From NCBI GenBank assembly GCA_027371655.1, contig DAHXMR010000130.1:1-10071 (forward strand): 10,071 nucleotides of DNA, written 5' to 3'. The position numbers and the translations under genes were made by a program. How positions within the stretch are numbered: the first letter of the stretch is position 1; each line of letters opens with the position of its first letter. The notes under the pieces are model-generated. The model worked only from the letters and a program-made list of their open reading frames with translations, was not told where the DNA came from and did no database searches. The stretch comes from Microcaldota archaeon (GTDB lineage: Archaea; Micrarchaeota; Micrarchaeia; Norongarragalinales; CAINOH01). Positions 1 through 5,776 of the stretch are shown piece by piece.

Positions 1-698
1 TTTTTTTGGTGCACGAAAAGGGGAAAGAAAACTCCGTGCTGGAATTCCAGAAAAAAGTGAACCTTGAGCTTCCGGGCAGGATGGAATTGGAGCTTGAAGA
101 TTTCTACCCCCGCGGCATTTTCGTCGGCAAAAAGCTCGCGGGCAAGCCCGCCGAGGGCGAGGAGGAAACCGGGGCCAAGAAAAAATACGCGCTCATAAAC
201 AAGTCCGGCAAAATCAAGATACGCGGCTTCGAACTCGTGCGCCGCGACTGGAGCAAAATCGCGCGCAACACCCAGCGCAAGGTGCTCGAAGTATTGCTTT
301 CCGAGGGCGACGTGCAAAAAGCCGTGGCGGTTGTCCGCGAGGCAATCGCGCTTTTGAAGTCCGGAAAAGCGCCCCTTGAAGACGTCACGATAATGACGCA
401 ATTGCAAAAAAAGACCGGCTCATACGAGATAGTCTCGCCCGAGGTCAGCGCTGCGTTGAAAGCGCGCAAGGCGGGAATAAAAATTCCCGAAGGCGCAGTC
501 CTCCAATTCGTCGTCACAAAGGACGGCAAGACCATTTCGGAAAAGGCGCAGGTACTGGAGCTTGCAAAGGACTACGACGCGGATTACTACGTCAACAACC
601 AGATAATCCCCTCGGTGCTAAAAATATTGGGCGCCTTCGGAATAGACGCGGAACAGCTCAAGACGGGAAAGTCCCAAAGCAGCCTAAGCGATTGGTGA
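1..698 (+). CDS. polB: Family B DNA polymerase, C-terminal part (5' end outside window)
   Basis: This is the last 231 codons of an archaeal replicative family B DNA polymerase, which extends DNA 3' ends using dNTPs. The frame is open to the left edge (first full codon at base 3), so no start is present. The TTG at 6 is not a real start. The visible part corresponds to the palm/thumb region that in Pyrococcus Pol follows the catalytic YxDTD motif, which must lie just upstream. Landmarks are the LPGRMELELEDFY segment near residue 22, KKYALI near 69, the conserved RRDWS near 79-83, and DYDADYYVNNQIIPSVLKIL near 190-208. About 15 extra residues (LAGKPAEGEEETGA) sit between FVGKK and KKYALI compared with the Pyrococcus enzyme. 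The C-terminus QSSLSDW resembles a PCNA-interacting (PIP) peptide. The family call is strong; which PolB subgroup it belongs to cannot be judged without the exonuclease and palm domains. Confidence 0.93.
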   Translation, partial: FLVHEKGKENSVLEFQKKVNLELPGRMELELEDFYPRGIFVGKKLAGKPAEGEEETGAKKKYALINKSGKIKIRGFELVRRDWSKIARNTQRKVLEVLLSEGDVQKAVAVVREAIALLKSGKAPLEDVTIMTQLQKKTGSYEIVSPEVSAALKARKAGIKIPEGAVLQFVVTKDGKTISEKAQVLELAKDYDADYYVNNQIIPSVLKILGAFGIDAEQLKTGKSQSSLSDW

Positions 699-707
699 AA
701 ATTCGTG
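692..707 (+). promoter_or_regulatory. Ribosome binding site of the methionine aminopeptidase overlapping the polB stop
   Basis: GGTGA at 694-698 matches the anti-Shine-Dalgarno end of archaeal 16S rRNA (ATCACCTCC). It lies six bases before the GTG at 705. Its TGA is at the same time the polB stop codon. This supports GTG 705 as the true start and suggests translational coupling within one transcript. Confidence 0.6.
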
Positions 708-1601
708 GACGACAATGCGGTTGAATGCTTTTTGAAGGCCGGCAAGATCGCACGCAAGGTGCAGGACTTCGCCCGCAGCGAGGCGCGCCCCGGAATGAAG
801 CTTCTCGATTACTGCGAAAAAATAGAGGCAAAAATTTTGGCCACAGGCGCGGGAATCGCATTCCCCGTCAACCTCTCCATAAACGAATGCGCCGCCCACT
901 ACACGCCCCCCACAGGCGACCAAACGGCCCTGGGAGAAAACGACGTATTGAAAGTCGATTTGGGCACGCACATCGAAGGCTACATCGCCGACTGCGCCTT
1001 TACTTACAGTGCCTCCGGCAAAAATGAGACGCTTGTTTTTGCAAGCAAAAACGCCCTTGCCGCGGCATTGGAACAAATGAGGGCAGGCGCAAGCATCCGC
1101 GACATCGGCGGGGCAATCGAGGCAACGATAAGGGCTGCGGGGTTTTTGCCGGTTGAAAACTTGTGCGGCCATTCTCTTGAAAAATTGCGCATCCACGCGG
1201 GCTTGGAAATCCCCAACACCGGCCGCGGCTCGTACGTATTGCGCGAGGGCGACGTTTTCGCCGTCGAGCCCTTCGCCTCAACGGGAAAGGGCTTCGTGCG
1301 CGAGGGAAGCGTTTGCGAAATTTTCGCCCTCGCCCAATTGGGAAAAAAATCGCGCCTGCCCGCGTCGAGGGCGCTTCTTGAATTTTTGGAAAAGGAATAC
1401 GGCACCCTTCCCTTTGCCAGGCGGTGGCTTTCGAAAAGCGGGCTTGGCGATTCCAAAATTTCCTTCGCCCTCGCCGACCTCGTGCGCCAGGGCGTGCTGC
1501 ACAACTATCCCGTGCTCAACGACGCCAAGGGCAGCATGGTGTCGCAGGCCGAGACCTCGGTCATCGTGGAAAAAAGCGGGGTGCGCGACATTCTCGCCTG
1601 A
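705..1601 (+). CDS. map: Methionine aminopeptidase, archaeal type II
   Basis: This cytoplasmic metallo-exopeptidase removes the initiator methionine from nascent proteins. It is 298 residues long, close to the 295 of the Pyrococcus enzyme, and aligns with it along its whole length from the N-terminal KAGKIARKV. By alignment the metal ligands are D85 (KVDLG), D96 (IADCAFT), H156 (GHSLE), E188 (FAVEPF) and E283 (QAETS). The substrate-site histidines are H65 (AAHYTP) and H164 (IHAG). The extra helical insert typical of type II enzymes lies at about 205-265 and contains EYGTLPFARRWL. The N-terminal extension of eukaryotic MetAP2 is absent. One oddity is that the usual QFEHT around the last glutamate reads QAETS; the glutamate itself is kept. 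The GTG start is supported by a GGTGA site and by alignment to the Pyrococcus start. The gene follows polB by six bases, so the two are probably co-transcribed, but no functional link is implied. Confidence 0.95.
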   Translation: MDDNAVECFLKAGKIARKVQDFARSEARPGMKLLDYCEKIEAKILATGAGIAFPVNLSINECAAHYTPPTGDQTALGENDVLKVDLGTHIEGYIADCAFTYSASGKNETLVFASKNALAAALEQMRAGASIRDIGGAIEATIRAAGFLPVENLCGHSLEKLRIHAGLEIPNTGRGSYVLREGDVFAVEPFASTGKGFVREGSVCEIFALAQLGKKSRLPASRALLEFLEKEYGTLPFARRWLSKSGLGDSKISFALADLVRQGVLHNYPVLNDAKGSMVSQAETSVIVEKSGVRDILA

Positions 1602-1608
1602 TTGCCCT

Positions 1609-1625
1609 GTAAAGGTTTAAATTGC
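1609..1625 (+). promoter_or_regulatory. Candidate archaeal promoter (BRE/TATA) for the membrane protein at 1663
   Basis: The purine-rich GTAAAGG followed by TTTAAATT (1616-1623) stands out in GC-rich sequence. With the TATA centre near 1619, transcription would begin near 1645. That leaves a leader of about 18 bases containing AAGGT (1650-1654), eight bases before the ATG. Position and composition fit a box A element; no experimental support is available. Confidence 0.5.
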
Positions 1626-1662
1626 GGCAGTCCTCAAGAACTGCAAAACAAGGTCTATTCAA

Positions 1663-2787
1663 ATGCCGGAAAAACCAAAGCAGAAGGATTACGCGCCGCT
1701 GCCCGCGCAGCCCCAGAAGGTTTCGATAGAATTTGCGCTTCCCCAGTTCGACTCCGCCTTCAAGCTAAAGCTGCCCTTCCTGGCCATCCTTCTTTTCGTG
1801 TTCTCGTTCTCGCTTTACCTGCTTGCGGAATCGCGCGCGCTTTCCATGGATTGGTTCACCGAATTCACGAACCTGCAGAACCTGCTTCTGCCCCGGCTTT
1901 ACAGCCCCGCGTTCCTTTTGTTCCTGCTTTGCGTTTCGCTGTGCTTCGCGCTCTCCTCGTTCTTCGGCTTCGGCCAATCCTCGCGCATGCACTCGGTTTT
2001 CGTGCTTTTGGCGACCATGGTCCCCGCGCTTGCCATGGGCCTGGTTTACTCGGGGGACCACCCCAATTACGCCGCGGCGTTCATCGCCCTTTCGCTTGGC
2101 GTTTCATCGGCCGCGTATTTTTCCGCCAAAAAAGACAAGCCCACCAAATCCGAGGTGTGGTACGCAATCGGCAACGCGATGACGTTTTTCGCGGCAGTCG
2201 CCTTCGTGGCAACCCTCGCGGTCGTGTGGACCAACAACGACACGTTCACCGACAAGGTTTTCCTGGGAATGGCCAACGCGGCGCCGGTAACCCTGCGCGA
2301 GGCGGCCAAGGCGGGCGCGTCCGCCGTCGACAACTACCAGGTGGACAACGCGACCATAGAAAGCATGATTACCGAAAAAGACGCGCAACTTCTTTACGAT
2401 GCAATGCGCGACACCACCGTTTCGCAGGCAACCGGCGCCGTCCGCACGATGCTTGAAGCATCCTTCCCGACCTTCGACAAGCTCGGCGATTCAAGCAAGG
2501 CCAGCCTCACCAACGGCCTTAAGCGCTCGCTTGTCAACGCGTTTCCCGCCATCAAGCAGAAATTCGCCGCAGGATTGCGCGACTTCGCAAGCGCGGAGGC
2601 GCAGCCGCCCACCGACGCGCAAATCAAGCGGCTGAGGGGCCAAATGGAGGGATTGCCCCAATTCCAGCTCATGAAATCCGGCCTTCCCCTTGCGTTGGCG
2701 CTTTTCGTATACTCGTTCATCTCGCTTCTGCGCTTCATCGTCAGGCCGGTCGCAGTGCTTGCGACACTTGGCCTGATCATGCTCTGA
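1663..2787 (+). CDS. Polytopic membrane protein of unknown function
   Basis: I do not recognise this 374-residue protein. The hydrophobic segments are at about 36-55, 82-104, 109-130, 136-155 and 168-190. A polar region of about 145 residues (191-337) follows, then a final hydrophobic stretch at 338-374 that could hold one or two helices. The N-terminal 30 residues are polar and proline-containing, presumably cytoplasmic. The large polar region is rich in Ala, Asp and Lys, looks mostly helical (for example REAAKAGASAVDNY and SKASLTNGLKRSLVNAF), and lacks the cysteines that mark the downstream genes. The C-terminus ends at the membrane with no tail. The start is supported by AAGGT eight bases upstream; the alternative frame across the same DNA gives an Arg/His/Gly-rich, non-protein-like product. 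It has its own promoter candidate and sits between housekeeping genes and the Cys-rich cluster, so its link to either is uncertain. Confidence 0.85.
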   Translation: MPEKPKQKDYAPLPAQPQKVSIEFALPQFDSAFKLKLPFLAILLFVFSFSLYLLAESRALSMDWFTEFTNLQNLLLPRLYSPAFLLFLLCVSLCFALSSFFGFGQSSRMHSVFVLLATMVPALAMGLVYSGDHPNYAAAFIALSLGVSSAAYFSAKKDKPTKSEVWYAIGNAMTFFAAVAFVATLAVVWTNNDTFTDKVFLGMANAAPVTLREAAKAGASAVDNYQVDNATIESMITEKDAQLLYDAMRDTTVSQATGAVRTMLEASFPTFDKLGDSSKASLTNGLKRSLVNAFPAIKQKFAAGLRDFASAEAQPPTDAQIKRLRGQMEGLPQFQLMKSGLPLALALFVYSFISLLRFIVRPVAVLATLGLIML

Positions 2788-2801
2788 ACAGGGCCCAAAG
2801 A

Positions 2802-2833
2802 CCGCCTCCGCGCGCTTTCATGCGCGGGCGCGG
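2802..2833. repeat. GC-rich inverted repeat between genes
   Basis: Arms 2802-2813 and 2822-2833 can form a 12-pair stem with one mismatch and one G-U pair around an eight-base loop; the perfect core is CCGCGC/GCGCGG. On the + strand it is followed by AAAAAA, not a T tract, so it is not a typical terminator for the preceding gene. It lies directly upstream of the promoter of the first Cys-rich gene, where it could act in mRNA stability or protein binding, or be incidental. Confidence 0.4.
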
Positions 2834-2850
2834 AAAAAAGCATTATAACC
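2834..2850 (+). promoter_or_regulatory. Candidate promoter for leaderless transcription of the first Cys-rich gene
   Basis: An A-rich BRE-like stretch (AAAAAAGC, 2834-2841) leads into ATTATAA (2842-2848). The TATA centre at about 2845 is 27-28 bases before the ATG at 2873, which is the usual archaeal TATA-to-start distance. No Shine-Dalgarno sequence precedes this ATG, so the mRNA probably starts at or within a few bases of the start codon. Confidence 0.6.
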
Positions 2851-2872
2851 CCGCCTTGTTTGAACTCTGCTT

Positions 2873-5077
2873 ATGAAGCCGCTTCCGCGGCCAAGCCCGC
2901 AAAGCCCGCTGCTTGGAAAGGCATTGCTTGCAGCAATAGCCATCCTTGCGCTTGCCGCAGTGTCCTTTTCGGCCTACGAACTGTTCTTCAAGCCCGCACC
3001 CGAAACCGCCCAAGCCCCATCGCCCACGCCCGGCCCCACGCCCACGCCATACCAGCAGCGCCTGTGCTCGGGCGCCGCCCGCGACTACATCTGCCCGCCC
3101 GGCTGCCCTGCGGCATCGGACATCGACTGCTGCATTGCGCAAAAAAACTGCTGGATACCGGGCGTCGGCTGCGTGCAAAACGCCACGCAAAAAACCGGCT
3201 GCATTTTATGCAACCCAACGCTTTCGCAAACGGATTGGAGCAACAAGCCCGACAACTCCCCGTGCACGCCCGACTCCAATCCCTGCACCTCCGATGCGTG
3301 CCTCGGCGGCGAATGCGCGCACCCCGCGCTTGAAAACGGAACTGCGTGCCCCGGCGGCGCATGCTGCGGTTCCGCGTGCCAACCTATGCCAAAATGCACA
3401 AGCTGCCAAGACGGCCCGGTGTGCGAAAGCGGAAAATGGGTTTGCAAGGACAAGCCGAAGGGAACCGCGTGCCAGAAAACATTGGACGCCAACTGCACCA
3501 CCGGCACCTGCGACGGCAGCGGAAACTGCACTGCGACAATTTTGCCCAACTTCTGCTTCCTGCAAAACGCGTGCTTTGGCGCCGCTGAAAAAAATCCGTC
3601 GAACGACTGCCAAAAATGCTCGCCGGATTATTCGCAAACCGCCTGGCAAACACAGGCCGATGCAACCGCCTGCAAAGACGACGGAAACGAATGCACGACC
3701 GACGTATGCAAGGCCGGCCTGTGCACCCATACTGCCAAAGAGCAGGGCGCCGCATGCACCGACGACGGATTGGCGTGCACACTGGACTTCTGCTCTTCTT
3801 CCGGCCAGTGCTCGCACGCAGCGAAACAGGGCTTCTGCGTGATTGGCGGAAAATGCGTCAAAGACGGCCAGGAGAATCCCTCCAACCCCTGCCAGTACTG
3901 CAACTCCGCGGAAAGCAATTCCAATTGGAGCGCAAAGGCAGAGTTCGCGCAATGCGGCTCCGAGGCGGACTGCGGCAAGAGCCAGTGCGTGAGGGGAACG
4001 TGCACGGCGATGGAAAAGCCCGACGGCACCGCATGCAGCCCCGACGCTTACAACTGCACACTCGACGTTTGCAAACACGGCGTGTGCTCGCACGATGTGC
4101 AAGCCGGATGCATCATCGGCGGCATCTGCGTTGCGGAAGGAAGCAAAAGCCCGCAAAACGAGTGCCTGAAATGCTCGCGGCAAATCAACCCGTATAATTG
4201 GACGGTGCGCGAAAGCGAACCGTGCACGGACGACGGAAAGGAATGCACAAAGGACGTGTGCAACGCGCAAGCGCAATGCACGCACCCGAACAAGGACGCG
4301 GGCGCGTCGTGTTCCTCGGATTCGAACCCGTGCACAAGCGACGAATGCAACGGAAACGGATTGTGCACGCACCCATTGAAGCCCAAGGGCACCGCCTGCT
4401 CGACCATCAACCGGTGCGACGCGAACGAAATATGCAAGGCCACCGCCTGCGACGAAAGCGGGAACTGCGTGCTGCCCGGCGGAAACTGCTATTACTGCAA
4501 CCAGGCCACGCAAAACCTGTGCAAAACCGAGTCCTGCAACAGCATAGTCAACTACTGCACCAACGTGAACGGAATATGGCGCTGGACCACGGAGCCCTCA
4601 TGCGACGACTCCGACCCCTGCACCAAAGGCGATGCTTGCACGAAAGGCAACTGCATAGGCCCCGAATACAACCCCGCACCAGCTTGCGGCACCTACACGA
4701 TACTCGACTGCCCGCAAAACACGAACAAAAACAACACGATAATAACGGCAAGGCACTACTCCAAATTCTCGCCCTCCTGCGCCGGCGTAAACGTTTCCGC
4801 AATCCTGTTGGACGACGGCACCGCGGCCGGCGCGCAAACAGTCTGCCAAAACAACACGCTGATCACGTCCCTCTCCACGCAAAAACCCGGAGAATACCAG
4901 TTCAACGCCACGGACTCGAAGGGCGACGTAAAAACCTGCAAAATACAGCGCTTCGGCCAGGGCGCGCCCGCATTCGAATTCCCCGACTTCGATCCCCTGC
5001 TTTTGCCCGCGCTTGCAATTGCGGCAATCCTCCTTGTCAGGCGTGCGGGCCGGAAAATGCAAAAGGCGATGACTTAA
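2873..5077 (+). CDS. Large Cys-rich surface protein with slime-mold-type CTDC repeats
   Basis: This 734-residue protein has about 80 cysteines (near 11%). An N-terminal hydrophobic anchor (14-39) is followed by a Pro/Thr spacer (41-60, ending PTPGPTPTPYQQ) and a long Cys-rich ectodomain. Six units resemble the Dictyostelium CTDC repeat (CxDDGxxCTxDVCxxGxCxH), at about 131-152, 267-287, 295-315, 388-408, 451-472 and 480-501. Four units of a second type (CxIxGxC, PxNxCxxC, then Trp) are at about 88-122, 228-258, 322-352 and 413-443. Residues 605-692 look like an Ig-like beta domain (GEYQFNATD, then CK). The protein ends with EFPDFDPLLLPALAIAAILL and a basic tail. The cysteine pattern implies export and disulfide bonding, and many N-x-S/T sites are present. 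It likely acts at the cell surface as a structural or adhesive protein; no enzyme motif is seen. With hydrophobic segments at both ends, either the first is cleaved or the protein is held at both ends. The start is fixed by the TATA at -27 and by the anchor beginning soon after it. Confidence 0.85.
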   Translation: MKPLPRPSPQSPLLGKALLAAIAILALAAVSFSAYELFFKPAPETAQAPSPTPGPTPTPYQQRLCSGAARDYICPPGCPAASDIDCCIAQKNCWIPGVGCVQNATQKTGCILCNPTLSQTDWSNKPDNSPCTPDSNPCTSDACLGGECAHPALENGTACPGGACCGSACQPMPKCTSCQDGPVCESGKWVCKDKPKGTACQKTLDANCTTGTCDGSGNCTATILPNFCFLQNACFGAAEKNPSNDCQKCSPDYSQTAWQTQADATACKDDGNECTTDVCKAGLCTHTAKEQGAACTDDGLACTLDFCSSSGQCSHAAKQGFCVIGGKCVKDGQENPSNPCQYCNSAESNSNWSAKAEFAQCGSEADCGKSQCVRGTCTAMEKPDGTACSPDAYNCTLDVCKHGVCSHDVQAGCIIGGICVAEGSKSPQNECLKCSRQINPYNWTVRESEPCTDDGKECTKDVCNAQAQCTHPNKDAGASCSSDSNPCTSDECNGNGLCTHPLKPKGTACSTINRCDANEICKATACDESGNCVLPGGNCYYCNQATQNLCKTESCNSIVNYCTNVNGIWRWTTEPSCDDSDPCTKGDACTKGNCIGPEYNPAPACGTYTILDCPQNTNKNNTIITARHYSKFSPSCAGVNVSAILLDDGTAAGAQTVCQNNTLITSLSTQKPGEYQFNATDSKGDVKTCKIQRFGQGAPAFEFPDFDPLLLPALAIAAILLVRRAGRKMQKAMT
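3134..4375 (+). repeat. Protein-level alternating Cys repeats (two unit types)
   Basis: The coding repeats alternate. Type A units (CxIxGxC...NPxNxCxxC...W) are at 3134-3238, 3554-3646, 3836-3928 and 4109-4201. Type B units (CTDDGxxCTxDVC-like) are at 3263-3328, 3671-3733, 3755-3817, 4034-4096, 4223-4288 and 4310-4375. The units have diverged at DNA level, so this is not a short tandem DNA repeat or a CRISPR array. Additional weaker Cys units flank these (for example residues 200-219 and 577-594). Confidence 0.75.
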
Positions 5078-5118
5078 AAAAAGGGCAAACCCCCCTTTAC
5101 GTAAGAAGTGCACCCGAA

Positions 5119-5727
5119 ATGGCAGCGAAAACGCGCGCAAACGAAAAAGGGATCCCAAACGCCGGCGGCCAAGGCATTCCGAATTGGGCGGGAATCGCAC
5201 TGGCACTTGCGGCAATCGCGCTTGCATTCCTATTCTTTTCGTCAACGGGAAAAAACGCCGCGCAATCCCCGGAAACCCCGGGCGCCGCCCAAGCCCCCGT
5301 AGCAACTCCGACTTTGGCAGCAACGCCGGCTTCCGCATTTTCGCCAACGCCCGTGCCCTCGGCTGCCCCGGCGCAGCTTCCGCAGCCTCCCTCGCCTTCG
5401 GGAAAGCATTTCAACCGGCTTGGCACGCTTGCTGCCGTTGAAGCCCCGGATTCGCTGGCAAAATTTTACGTAAGCTTTTTCGCGGACATCCGCGAGCCGC
5501 TTTCCAACGCTTCAATTTCGGTTGGCGGAAAAAACTTTTCATACGACGGCGCCCCAAGCTGCCTTGAGTACGGGGGGAATATAACCGGGGCGTGTACGCT
5601 GACATATGCGGACCGCTGGGAAATCGAATACCTTGCGGCGGTGGAAAATTCCGTGCCCGGAAAATCCTACGAAATCAAACTCCAAAGCGATGAAAAAAAC
5701 GCGTCCATGACTTACGTAAAAAAATGA
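5119..5727 (+). CDS. Anchored protein with C-terminal domain shared with the gene at 7867
   Basis: I do not recognise a named family. The 202-residue protein has a short cytoplasmic N-terminus, one membrane helix (about 22-42), a long Ala/Pro/Thr/Ser spacer (43-95), and a globular domain of about 105 residues (97-202). That domain aligns with the last 105 residues of the protein encoded at 7867-9459, by eye about 45% identical. Shared landmarks are HFxxLxTL, FYxSxFxDIxxPLxNAxISV, APSC, GAC, and GKxYxIxLxS before a final YV. Two conserved cysteines (C148 and C159) could form a disulfide. The alternating hydrophobic pattern suggests a beta-rich, Ig-like fold outside the cell. The frame is open far upstream through the previous gene, but ATG 5119 is the only sensible start because the anchor follows it. 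No clear Shine-Dalgarno site or promoter is seen in the 41-base gap, so co-transcription with the previous gene is likely. Confidence 0.82.
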   Translation: MAAKTRANEKGIPNAGGQGIPNWAGIALALAAIALAFLFFSSTGKNAAQSPETPGAAQAPVATPTLAATPASAFSPTPVPSAAPAQLPQPPSPSGKHFNRLGTLAAVEAPDSLAKFYVSFFADIREPLSNASISVGGKNFSYDGAPSCLEYGGNITGACTLTYADRWEIEYLAAVENSVPGKSYEIKLQSDEKNASMTYVKK

Positions 5728-5760
5728 ACGGGCAAAAAACCCGCTTGAAATTAATTTGTG

Positions 5761-5776
5761 AAGGTAATTTGAAATG
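5761..5776 (+). promoter_or_regulatory. AAGGT ribosome binding site of the second Cys-rich gene
   Basis: AAGGT at 5761-5765 is followed by eight bases and the ATG at 5774. The same AAGGT, eight-base spacing and ATG occurs before the gene at 1663. It supports ATG 5774 as the start and a leadered or internal-operon mode of translation. Confidence 0.45.

Noticed and set aside
1602..2456. 284-codon + frame overlapping the membrane protein
   Set aside because: The product is Arg/Gly/His/Pro-rich and structureless; the overlapping frame from 1663 gives clean transmembrane helices and has a ribosome site.
2802..2839. Intrinsic terminator after the membrane protein
   Set aside because: The hairpin is followed by an A tract, not a T tract, on the coding strand. 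It is listed only as an inverted repeat.
3134..4375. Possible CRISPR or DNA tandem array
   Set aside because: The periodicity exists only at protein level, unit lengths vary, and the DNA of the units is not identical.
3206..4513. 435-codon open frame on the minus strand across the first Cys-rich gene
   Set aside because: It is the reverse shadow of a GC-rich gene full of TGC codons, which removes reverse stops. Its product is a monotonous Ala/Val/Arg/Cys string with no sensible domain, while the + frame has repeats, anchor and spacer.
4198..5118. Upstream extension of the protein at 5119
   Set aside because: The extension lies wholly within the preceding Cys-rich gene and reads as Arg/His-rich shadow sequence; the anchor begins just after ATG 5119.
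5097..5719. Palindrome TTACGTAA seen three times (5097, 5467, 5712) as a possible operator
   Set aside because: Two copies are in coding sequence and simply encode Tyr-Val; only one is intergenic, so chance is sufficient.
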